DNA of 10,317 bases, taken from the NCBI GenBank assembly GCA_022013615.1, contig JAKLQB010000386.1, forward strand, positions 1 to 10,317, in the 5' to 3' direction. The notes under the pieces are model-generated. The model searched no databases and was not told the DNA's origin. It saw nothing but the letters and a program-made list of their open reading frames with translations. This document shows positions 1 through 6,393 of the stretch, piece by piece. The translations under genes were made by a program, and so were the position numbers. The first letter of the stretch is position 1. Every line of letters begins with the position of its first letter. This stretch comes from Desulfobacterales bacterium. GTDB lineage: Bacteria > Desulfobacterota > DSM-4660 > Desulfatiglandales > Desulfatiglandaceae.

Positions 1-966
1 TACATCATCTGCTCCCTCTGGAATACGAATGGCATTTAACATTGGCAACCGCTCACCCTCCGGCACAAGCATGGAAAGCCCCATGGCCTCCACCCCTGCC
101 ACCAGGGCACGGTGATTGAGTAAGTGCCTGGCAAATCGGGCTTCAAGGCCTTCTTCTGCAACTATGCGCAATGCCTCACGGAGAGCATAGATCATGTTAA
201 TGGGGACCGTGTGATGGTACTTCCTTTCATCTCCCCAGTATCGACTCACCATACCCATGTCCAGATAGAAGCTGACAACCGGGCTCTTCCGGTTTTCAAG
301 CGCCTGAACAGCGGCAGGGCTAAAGGATATGGGAGAGAGGCCCGGTGGACAGGAAATGCATTTTTGGCTACAGCTGTAGGCCAAGTCGATCCCCATCTTG
401 TCAAGCGAGATTTCCATCCCTCCGAGTGAAGTAACCATATCCACCAGAAAGAGGGCCCCACACTCACGGGCAATGCCTTTAAGGTCCTGGATGGGCTGGC
501 ATGCCCCTGTAGATGTTTCCGCATGGACAGCGGCAAGCACTTTTGGATTCCTGCCCTTTACCGCCTTGCGAACCACATCCGGATCAATGGCCCTTCCCCA
601 CTCGCCATCAACCCGGACAACTTTTCCCCCAACGCGGCTGACGATTTCGCCTATCCGCGCCCCAAAGAAACCACTGACGCATACCACAACCTCGTCACCC
701 GGCTCAACAGTGTTTGCAATGGTGGTTTCCATTCCGGACATACCAGTACCTGACACGGGTAGTGTCAAGGCATTTTCGGTCTGGAAAACATATCTCAGCA
801 GGCTCTGTGTGTCATCCATGACCGAGAAGAAATAAGGATCGAGGTATCCAACACATGGGGCAGACAGAGTCTGCAGCACACGAGGGGGCACACTGCTTGG
901 GCCTGGCCCCATTAGTATTCGTTCCCCAGGATCAATGTCTCTGAAATCATTTGCATTTATGTCCAT
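1..966 (-). CDS. Class V PLP aminotransferase, alanine-glyoxylate/serine-pyruvate type (3' end cut by window)
   Basis: Reading from ATG at 966, the frame stays open for 322 codons to the window edge, so the C-terminal part is missing; the family is usually about 360-390 residues. Visible family features are an N-terminal LMGPGPSSVPP substrate/cofactor loop, a SGTGMSGME phosphate-binding segment, HAETSTGACQPI, the LVDMVTSLGG stretch carrying the PLP-ring aspartate, and SCSQKCISCPPGLS with the Schiff-base lysine at residue 202. Together these are typical of COG0075 enzymes, which move an amino group from alanine or serine to glyoxylate or pyruvate. The start is supported by a strong Shine-Dalgarno. 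It follows the radical SAM gene by 59 bp in the same direction. With the GlcD/GlcF-type genes upstream it could turn glyoxylate into glycine, but that substrate is inferred from context; phosphonate or other amino donors are possible. Confidence 0.9.
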   Translation of the reverse strand, partial: MDINANDFRDIDPGERILMGPGPSSVPPRVLQTLSAPCVGYLDPYFFSVMDDTQSLLRYVFQTENALTLPVSGTGMSGMETTIANTVEPGDEVVVCVSGFFGARIGEIVSRVGGKVVRVDGEWGRAIDPDVVRKAVKGRNPKVLAAVHAETSTGACQPIQDLKGIARECGALFLVDMVTSLGGMEISLDKMGIDLAYSCSQKCISCPPGLSPISFSPAAVQALENRKSPVVSFYLDMGMVSRYWGDERKYHHTVPINMIYALREALRIVAEEGLEARFARHLLNHRALVAGVEAMGLSMLVPEGERLPMLNAIRIPEGADDV

Positions 967-970
967 TGCT

Positions 971-980
971 TACCTCCTTT
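971..980 (-). promoter_or_regulatory. Strong Shine-Dalgarno for the aminotransferase
   Basis: On the minus strand the sequence AAAGGAGGTA ends a few bases before ATG at 966. It is a near-perfect anti-16S match at normal spacing, fixes the start codon, and suggests efficient independent initiation rather than coupling to the radical SAM gene upstream. Confidence 0.8.
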
Positions 981-1025
981 TAAATATGATTTGATGATTG
1001 AATCTAACCACACAGGTCGAATTTT

Positions 1026-2129
1026 TCAGACTGCGGCAGTATAGGAAAGAGGTTGCCGGGTGTCAAGTTTATGAAAGGCAGATGATATTCCCAATTGCTT
1101 TCTGATACGGGAGATGTCTGCTTTATTGGGCAAGAACGGATAATTGCGCATATCAGGTCCGGGTCTGGAGTTGGCAAAAGGCCGGTTACAGGCCACCTGC
1201 CCATCGTAGCCTTCACAGCCGCTGGTTCTAAAAGGTTCACCCGAGTCGATCACATCATCGAGTTCACGTAGAGGCAATCCGAAATCAATAATACGTCCGA
1301 TCTCGCTGTAGGTAAACCTGTCTGAATGACTGATTTGACTGTCTATCAGATAACGGGCCAGTTGAATACGCCGGTATTGATCCATGGCAGGTTGTGGGTG
1401 ATTTGCCAGAGTAGAGCTGGCTTCGGGAAAGAATGAAAACAGGTGGGTCGGACCTCCCATATCCCTGGCCCTCTGCATAGCATCACACATTTCTTTTTCC
1501 GTCTCTCCCATGCCAACCATAAAGTGGGGTCCGGCATTTCCCTCTCCAAACAGTCGAAGCGAATCCGTCAGGCAATCCCAGTAGGTCTCCCACCTGTGCG
1601 GGCCACCTACCCCGGAGCCCCGGTATTTATCAAACAACTCAGGTGTTGCCAGATCAATAGCCACGCCAATCTTGTCGGCCCCGGCTGTCTTGAAATCCAC
1701 AAGATCATCATGGCTGAGTATGGTGGGGGAAATCAGCAGGGAAACCGGGACATCGAAACTGGATCTGAACAGGGTGCATATATCTTTCGTGTCTTTTGTG
1801 GCCCGTTTATGGGTAATCATGGAAATGCAGATCCTTTTAACATTGTCTAACCTTTGTGATATCCTCTCAACGATATGCTCTAAAGGATACGTAGGCCATG
1901 TCACCCTGATAAAGCTTTTCTCGCAGTAATCTCCAGGGCGTTTATTTGAAAGGCCGCAATAGGCACACTTTGCTGCACAACCCGCCCTGTAAGTCAAAAG
2001 CACATTAATACAATAGAGTTTTGCATTGCGATAAAACAGGCCCGGTTTGAATCCAAGGGTCATGGCCGCTGCCAGACTCATTCTCAGAAATTGTGGGCTT
2101 TCATAGATTCTCTTATCCTGTTGCAACAT
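1026..2129 (-). CDS. Radical SAM protein, biotin-synthase-related; one half of a LipS1/LipS2-type lipoyl synthase pair
   Basis: This 367-residue protein has the radical SAM cluster motif CAAKCAYC (Cys51, Cys55, Cys58), with a further Cys at 69. A BioB-like barrel follows, with SGVGGPHRWETYW near 171-184 and HFMVGMGETEKEM near 202-214. The C-terminus carries TSGCEGYDGQVACNRPFAN (Cys near 305 and 314) followed by NYPFLP, resembling the tail of biotin-synthase-related proteins, where extra cysteines may hold an auxiliary cluster. It starts 2 nt after the stop of the other radical SAM gene. AAGGAG lies 8 nt before its ATG, inside the end of the upstream gene, so the two are probably translationally coupled. 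Paired radical SAM proteins beside a lipoate ligase match the two-protein lipoyl synthase known from Thermococcus (TK2109/TK2248), which inserts sulfur at C6 and C8 of the octanoyl chain. Which LipS number applies is not certain from sequence reading alone. Confidence 0.85.
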   Translation of the reverse strand: MLQQDKRIYESPQFLRMSLAAAMTLGFKPGLFYRNAKLYCINVLLTYRAGCAAKCAYCGLSNKRPGDYCEKSFIRVTWPTYPLEHIVERISQRLDNVKRICISMITHKRATKDTKDICTLFRSSFDVPVSLLISPTILSHDDLVDFKTAGADKIGVAIDLATPELFDKYRGSGVGGPHRWETYWDCLTDSLRLFGEGNAGPHFMVGMGETEKEMCDAMQRARDMGGPTHLFSFFPEASSTLANHPQPAMDQYRRIQLARYLIDSQISHSDRFTYSEIGRIIDFGLPLRELDDVIDSGEPFRTSGCEGYDGQVACNRPFANSRPGPDMRNYPFLPNKADISRIRKQLGISSAFHKLDTRQPLSYTAAV

Positions 2130-2131
2130 TT

Positions 2132-3121
2132 CTATTTCTCCTTAGACTGCCATTCCTGTCCCGAAAAATCCTTTGACACCGAACAACAGGTTCTCTGATA
2201 TCTTATTTCCAATCCATAGTCCTCGGCCCGTCTGATGGCCTCTTCAGAGGGTATGACCATGCGATTTACCCCTGCATCAATGGCAAGCAGTTCCATGCGG
2301 GTATTACCTCTTTCCCTTGCACAACCTAAACTGATTTGCGCCTCGGGAAATTTGAACCGTGTTTCGGCAATGATTTCCGCGACCTCTTCCGCACTTGGCG
2401 GCTTCACGGTCTCTACAGGAGTCCCGTGAATTCGCATCAATGAAACGATGACCACCTGTTCCACGTCAAACTGAGCTATCATTTCAACGGCCTTCTTCTC
2501 GCCTTTGATTTTTCCGTAATGTAGCCCGCACACAATATGGGGGATAATAGGCAAGTTGGCCTTTTGCAAAGATTCCATGGAAGACATAATCTCGGAGACA
2601 CCAAAGTCAACGTGATAAATGTCCCGGTATGTATCATCATCGCCTATAACATCTATAAGGGCCTGGTCAACACCTGCTTCTTTAAGCCGGAGGGCTGTTT
2701 CATATTCGATCAGACCACTGTGTACCGAGATGTATAGACTGGTCAGCTCTTTTACCTTTTTTATGGCTTGGATAAACTTTTCCCACGGCAAACGCCCTTT
2801 TTCATCGCAGCCGCCACTGATCAAGACGCCGTGATTGCCCCTCTCAGCGAGGCGGACGCATTTTTCTATCAGGAGGTCCGGGGGCATTGCGGAAATCATT
2901 GGCTCCAATATTTTTCCCTGGCAATGATCACATTGAAGCGCACATTGACTCCCTGTAATAGAGATGGCCGGATACCTGCCGAAAATACCATTGTAGCAAA
3001 AAATCCCGGGGAGAAAAAAGGTGATACGCTTTCCTAAGTTCTCCCAGGACATCTCCCTGGCTTGTGTTAACATATGAGAAATCATAAGGCTTTTTGACAC
3101 CACAGTGTGGTTGTTTGCCAC
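2132..3121 (-). CDS. Radical SAM protein (COG1856-like); partner in a LipS1/LipS2-type lipoyl synthase pair
   Basis: The radical SAM motif CALQCDHC is at Cys60, Cys64 and Cys67, followed by QGKILEPMI. SGGCDEKGRLPW is probably the SAM-binding GGE-like strand. The C-terminus has SLGCARERGNTRMELLAIDAGVNRMVIPSEEAI (first Cys at 267) and a terminal CCS (Cys312-313), which could ligate a second iron-sulfur cluster. This layout fits the uncharacterised biotin-synthase homologs of COG1856. The gene lies directly upstream of the second radical SAM gene, and both follow the ligase and LipT-like genes, so a role in sulfur insertion into protein-bound octanoyl is inferred. The start is uncertain. GTG at 3121 has GGAG directly abutting it, which is too close to be a working ribosome site. 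Met13 (3085) or Met17 (3073) are alternatives, with no strong Shine-Dalgarno either. Confidence 0.85.
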   Translation of the reverse strand: MANNHTVVSKSLMISHMLTQAREMSWENLGKRITFFLPGIFCYNGIFGRYPAISITGSQCALQCDHCQGKILEPMISAMPPDLLIEKCVRLAERGNHGVLISGGCDEKGRLPWEKFIQAIKKVKELTSLYISVHSGLIEYETALRLKEAGVDQALIDVIGDDDTYRDIYHVDFGVSEIMSSMESLQKANLPIIPHIVCGLHYGKIKGEKKAVEMIAQFDVEQVVIVSLMRIHGTPVETVKPPSAEEVAEIIAETRFKFPEAQISLGCARERGNTRMELLAIDAGVNRMVIPSEEAIRRAEDYGLEIRYQRTCCSVSKDFSGQEWQSKEK

Positions 3122-3145
3122 TCCTTTCTGGCATCTAAACGGAGC

Positions 3146-3177
3146 ATTGGAGTGCTGGAGTATTGGAGTACTGGATT
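3146..3177 (+). repeat. Degenerate 8-bp tandem repeat, four units
   Basis: Four consecutive octamers read ATTGGAGT, GCTGGAGT, ATTGGAGT and ACTGGATT, consensus RYTGGAGT. The array lies in the noncoding gap just upstream of the radical SAM gene start. It looks like a dispersed intergenic low-complexity repeat rather than a coding or operator sequence, but its role is unknown. Confidence 0.75.
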
Positions 3178-3203
3178 TTAAAACAGTAAAAGGTTGTGTA
3201 ACC

Positions 3204-3239
3204 GTTCACGGGTTCAAAGGTTCAGAGGTTCAAAGGTTG
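3204..3239 (+). repeat. Degenerate 8-bp tandem repeat, four and a half units
   Basis: Successive octamers read GTTCACGG, GTTCAAAG, GTTCAGAG and GTTCAAAG, then a partial GTTG. The period equals that of the neighbouring array at 3146-3177, but the unit is unrelated. Its left part belongs to the inverted repeat whose other arm is at 3473-3492. Confidence 0.75.
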
Positions 3240-3294
3240 CCTTCTCATCACCATACGTCATTTTGTAAACGTTTTGTACGGGAAAACCGACCGC

Positions 3295-3318
3295 TTCCAC
3301 ATTCCCACAAATGTGGAA
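3295..3318. promoter_or_regulatory. Perfect dyad, candidate operator
   Basis: TTCCACATT at 3295-3303 and AATGTGGAA at 3310-3318 are perfect 9-base inverted arms separated by six bases (CCCACA). The 24-bp size and spacing suit a dimeric DNA-binding regulator. It lies about 175 bp upstream of the radical SAM pair in the only large gap of the block. The regulator is not identifiable, and the same symmetry could form an RNA hairpin. Confidence 0.45.
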
Positions 3319-3408
3319 CATGGTATTTGGCAATTATGTGGCAAAACCAGCATTTTTTACGATGACTTCGGGTCTTCAATTTTGTCCTTGTCCCTAACCC
3401 TCGTATGT

Positions 3409-3436
3409 GACTCCGCAACGCTGGAGTCTCTTTTTC
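3409..3436 (+). terminator. Terminator-like hairpin with T tract, plus strand
   Basis: GACTCC (3409-3414) pairs with GGAGTC (3423-3428) around a short GCAACGCT loop, followed by TCTTTTTC. This is the shape of a weak rho-independent terminator, but it points along the plus strand, where no gene is seen. It could end a small unannotated transcript or be accidental. Read on the minus strand it has no U tract. Confidence 0.3.
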
Positions 3437-3506
3437 GATCAAACTGGCAACTTCGGTGGCCAGAGGCGGCGCTGAACCTGTGAACGCTTACAAGGTTGTT
3501 TCCTTT

Positions 3507-3561
3507 ATACTTCAAACACCCTTGCTCAAGCACTGCAATACTGTAAGCAAGTTTCAAGTAT
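3507..3561 (-). other. Long imperfect stem-loop downstream of the LipT-like gene
   Basis: Arms ATACTT-C-AAA...CTTGCT (3507-3526) and AGCAAG-TTT-C-AAGTAT (3546-3561) can form 15 base pairs with one C-C mismatch and a four-base bulge, around a 19-base loop. It begins about 70 bp after the stop of the flavoprotein gene in the direction of transcription. No U tract follows, so it is more likely a 3'-end stabilising or processing structure than a terminator. Apart from this and the repeats and dyads nearer the radical SAM gene, the gap from 3122 to 3632 contains nothing recognisable. Confidence 0.35.
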
Positions 3562-3632
3562 CAAGAATCGGTCTAATCAAAAACTAATCAAATTGAAATT
3601 CTGCCGAGACTGAAAACCCAAAATCTTTTTCT

Positions 3633-4694
3633 TTAAGGACTATAATACTCCCTATATGCGATCCAGCAATATTTAATAATCTCTTCAAGCCTATCCCATT
3701 CCTTCTCCATCAACTGCCGGCGCGTAAAAGCTCTTTCCAGGGTGTCCCCATAGAGATCGCGCCACTCCTTTTCGTATTCTGACAAAAGACCCAAATCTCC
3801 TTCTTCAACTGCGCACGCAGCCCAATTGCCAGCCATGCGCCCGCAGATCACAGCCTGGGACACCCCTGCCCCGGTGATGGGATGGGTTTGGCCTGCTGCG
3901 TCTCCCACCAGCATAATATTTTCATAGATCACCTTCCTTACAGGTTCTGCCGGAATCCATCCCGCCATATTCCCTAAAGCTTCGCCTCTGATTTTACCTT
4001 CTTCTGACAACCGGGATACGAATCGCTTGAGCACATGGGATATGGGCTCGCGCTTCCCTTTCTCCTGCTTCATGCCTATTCCTACATTGGCTTCATGGCC
4101 TTTTGGGAAAAGCCATCCATATCCCCCGTAGATCTCCTTTTTAAAATGCACTTCGGTATATTCCATTCTATGGATCAAAGGGACTCGGACTTGAACTGCC
4201 GGGATTAAATTTCTATTTACTATTCCGATCCATCTGCCAACGGTTGAACGGGGACCATCCGCTCCAATGATCACTGTTGGCTTTACCTTTAAGGGCAGGC
4301 CGTTTTTCCCTTTGAGAAGAACCTCATTTTTATTTCTGGACAAGGCCCTCGTGGAAAGCAGGATTTCAGCACCTGCCTCCCTCGCTGCATCAGCCAGCGT
4401 CTGATCGAAGTTATCCCGTCTGATGGTAAAACCTGGGGCTAACATTTCCTTTATCTCCCCGCCGGGTAAGAAAGTCCTCATTCCACGAATAGGCTGAACT
4501 ACAAAGTGCCGTCCCAGATCAACTTCTCCGAGAAGGGGGGCGGGGATGTATTCTGCACACCGGACAGGAGTCCCCACCCTGGCCCGGCGCTCAACCATCA
4601 ATACACGCAGCCCTTTGCGGGCAGCGGTCAGGGCGGCAGCAGATCCGGCCGGACCCGCACCCACTATGAGGATATCGCAGTTATAGATTCTCAT
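3633..4694 (-). CDS. FAD-dependent oxidoreductase of the geranylgeranyl reductase family, LipT-like
   Basis: At 353 residues it is somewhat shorter than typical geranylgeranyl reductases (near 400). It shows an N-terminal Rossmann FAD motif (VGAGPAGSAAA, 11-21) ending in an acidic ribose-binding MVERR, a PVRCAEYI segment with the family's conserved Cys46, GADGPRSTVG (144-153), GYGWLFPKG (191-199) and LVGDAAGQTHPITGAG (262-277), the second FAD contact. An in-frame stop just upstream makes ATG 4694 the first possible start; the Shine-Dalgarno is weak. It sits 32 bp after the ligase gene. In lipoate assembly clusters with LipS1/LipS2 and sLpl(AB), a flavoprotein of this type is called LipT and is thought to supply electrons or act on the lipoyl group. 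Isoprenoid lipid reduction remains the alternative, but no lipid gene is nearby. Confidence 0.85.
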   Translation of the reverse strand: MRIYNCDILIVGAGPAGSAAALTAARKGLRVLMVERRARVGTPVRCAEYIPAPLLGEVDLGRHFVVQPIRGMRTFLPGGEIKEMLAPGFTIRRDNFDQTLADAAREAGAEILLSTRALSRNKNEVLLKGKNGLPLKVKPTVIIGADGPRSTVGRWIGIVNRNLIPAVQVRVPLIHRMEYTEVHFKKEIYGGYGWLFPKGHEANVGIGMKQEKGKREPISHVLKRFVSRLSEEGKIRGEALGNMAGWIPAEPVRKVIYENIMLVGDAAGQTHPITGAGVSQAVICGRMAGNWAACAVEEGDLGLLSEYEKEWRDLYGDTLERAFTRRQLMEKEWDRLEEIIKYCWIAYREYYSP

Positions 4695-4726
4695 GCTTTA
4701 AGTGATCATTTCATTTTTTAATAGGG

Positions 4727-6289
4727 TCATTCCAAATCCACATTCAAGACCGCATTCAGCAGGTCCAGATTTACCTCGGTCTGGCTCTCAAAATTCCCGG
4801 CATAGGCCTCTTTTACCTGATCGAGATCGTAACAGGTGGTATTGTCAATATCCAGGAGTATCCCAGGCACTCCCGCCCTTTCAAAGTCATCCACATGTTT
4901 GGTAAAAAACGGATGACAACAACAGCCTATAAATGCAGGAACTCCGGCCGCTTTCATCTTTGCCAGTTCAACCATCAGGTCTTCAAAACTGACAATACAT
5001 GTGACTTTCATTTCATTCATCCGGCCCATGGTCCATGCGGGTCCGATCGAACATTCCCCGCAGGTCCGACAACCCTTTTTATACCTTAACTCGCAACTTG
5101 TCAGTTTGGAGCAATAAGGCAACAGGAGAACGGAGGGCTTTTTCTTAAGGACCTCTTCAAAAGACCCGTTGGTTACTGAAATCAGGTTACAGTATTCTAA
5201 GGGCACGCCATACTCGGAAATGGCAATCTTTTCCAGTGCCTGATTCAATGGCTTGAGGAAATCGCTGTGTCCCATGCCCGGGATGTTTATTCGCCCTTCA
5301 TCAAAAAACCGTTTGATAATGCTGTGAATACGGCCTCGATCCAGCGCAACACCTCTCAAGCTTGCCTCCATGTCAAACAGGGCACGTGTCGGGAAAGAGA
5401 GGAAATCACCGGTAATATAGATATCCTTTATCTTTTTTTGGGCAAGATTTACAACCAGGGTAAACCGGACCATACCTGCCTCGGATTTGTAAGCCGCCTG
5501 GACAACCTCCTGCCTTATGTATCTGGGCTTAACGTGTTCTATCCATTCCTGAGATTGATAGTATTCCAGTTTTTCATTGAAAAGCCTTTTTTCTGACCTG
5601 GTCAAGCCTCCGGACTCAAGCCTGATGCCCAGGCCCTTTTCAAAACCGGTCTTTATTGCTTTTTTTAAGTCGTCCAACGGAGGTGTATAACCTAATTCCC
5701 ACTTTAGGCAGGTCACCCGTTCTTTGACCGAATCAATCTCCTTTGATTTGAGTTTCTCCACAGGAATCTTAAGGCTTCTCAGCATGGTATCCACGTCAAA
5801 ATCCGTCAGCATTGTTCCCTGGAAAAGAAATGCACCGTCAGATTCTGTTCCTCCGGTCCCTGATATCTTGCGGCCATTGACTTCAATGTCGTTTCTTGGC
5901 CGAAAATTGGACCTGATACCTAAAAGGCCGAGAGCTGTGACAACCGGTTCGCATAATGCCTTAAAGAGCCAATTGTTCGGTATCATTACATTAAAAAAAG
6001 CCTTGTCACAAATAACCTCCCAGCCCAATTGACTCTCATCAAAAAAGATAGCTCCGCCTCCGGTGTTGCGACGATTGATGTGGATTCCCTGGGCATGACA
6101 GTATTCCGCACGGATCTCCTCATCAACTGATTGATGAAAACCCACAAGCACCGCCCTGGGGGAGAACTGCAGAAAATGTATGGTATTCGGGGTCTCTCCT
6201 TTCCCTTTGAGTTCCACAAGGGTATCATCAAGCGCCATGTTTTCCGCGGCCGTCATGGGCGGGGTATCAAGGAGTCGCCAATTCATCAT
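4727..6289 (-). CDS. Lipoate-protein ligase (LplA + accessory LplB-like domain) fused to C-terminal DUF116
   Basis: This 520-residue protein has three parts. Residues 1 to about 230 form an LplA/BirA-fold catalytic domain with RRNTGGGAIFFDESQLGWEV (73-92) and NDIEVNGRKISGTGG (133-147), in which Lys141 is the expected acyl-adenylate lysine. Residues about 235-355 resemble the accessory domain of bacterial LplA (RQEVVQAAYKSEAGMVRFTL, GDFLSFP). Residues about 360-500 look like DUF116: cysteines at 393, 399, 407, 410 and 413 in PYCSKLTSCELRYKKGCRTC, then IGCCCHP (456-458) and TTCYD (486), a likely metal or iron-sulfur site. The enzyme should activate lipoate or octanoate with ATP and load it on the lipoyl carrier encoded two genes upstream. 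GGAG seven bases before ATG 6289 supports the start; the second ATG is equally possible. The DUF116 tail is absent from classical LplA. Confidence 0.88.
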   Translation of the reverse strand: MMNWRLLDTPPMTAAENMALDDTLVELKGKGETPNTIHFLQFSPRAVLVGFHQSVDEEIRAEYCHAQGIHINRRNTGGGAIFFDESQLGWEVICDKAFFNVMIPNNWLFKALCEPVVTALGLLGIRSNFRPRNDIEVNGRKISGTGGTESDGAFLFQGTMLTDFDVDTMLRSLKIPVEKLKSKEIDSVKERVTCLKWELGYTPPLDDLKKAIKTGFEKGLGIRLESGGLTRSEKRLFNEKLEYYQSQEWIEHVKPRYIRQEVVQAAYKSEAGMVRFTLVVNLAQKKIKDIYITGDFLSFPTRALFDMEASLRGVALDRGRIHSIIKRFFDEGRINIPGMGHSDFLKPLNQALEKIAISEYGVPLEYCNLISVTNGSFEEVLKKKPSVLLLPYCSKLTSCELRYKKGCRTCGECSIGPAWTMGRMNEMKVTCIVSFEDLMVELAKMKAAGVPAFIGCCCHPFFTKHVDDFERAGVPGILLDIDNTTCYDLDQVKEAYAGNFESQTEVNLDLLNAVLNVDLE

Positions 6290-6307
6290 AATTAAACTCC
6301 GAAAACT

Positions 6308-6328
6308 ACCGAGACCTAAGGTATCGGT
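6308..6328. promoter_or_regulatory. Near-perfect palindrome upstream of the ligase gene
   Basis: ACCGAGACCT and AGGTATCGGT are 10-base arms, matching at 9 positions, around a single central A. The site lies 19 bp upstream of the ligase start in a 104-bp gap. On the minus strand it is followed by TAGTTTTC, so it could be a regulator site or a weak attenuator. The same gap has a 7-bp stem at 6358-6376 and GCGCAAGCGC at 6385-6394 over the preceding stop codon; no promoter is evident. Confidence 0.4.
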
Positions 6329-6393
6329 TTTTGATCGGTTTACAAAGGAATGGCTGAGTCTGCCAGGCGGGTAGACGGACCTTTGCGCAAGCG

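Larger units (their letters stand above)
3197..3492. repeat. Noncoding segment bounded by 20-bp imperfect inverted repeats
   Basis: The plus-strand TGTAACCGTTCACGGGTTCA at 3197-3216 matches the reverse complement of 3473-3492 at 18 of 20 positions. The enclosed 256 bp has no convincing gene, though short open frames exist. The terminal match includes the GTTCAC/GTTCA octamer unit, so it may be two repeat arrays in opposite orientation or the ends of a small non-autonomous element. No target-site duplication was recognised. Confidence 0.45.

Noticed and set aside
398..835. Plus-strand open frame of 145 codons
   Set aside because: It lies entirely opposite the well-supported aminotransferase, and its composition is that of a shadow frame.
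3175..3201. Promoter-like TTACAC and TAAAAT on the minus strand before the radical SAM gene
   Set aside because: The spacing is only 15 bases, the -35 match is poor, and the elements fall within the low-complexity repeat zone.
3274..3557. Short open frames on both strands in the gap (66-69 codons)
   Set aside because: They overlap each other, begin mostly at TTG without ribosome sites, cross the dyads and hairpins, and show no recognisable motif.
6358..6376. Rho-independent terminator after the second iron-sulfur gene
   Set aside because: The 7-bp stem has an A-C mismatch on the transcribed strand and no U tract follows.
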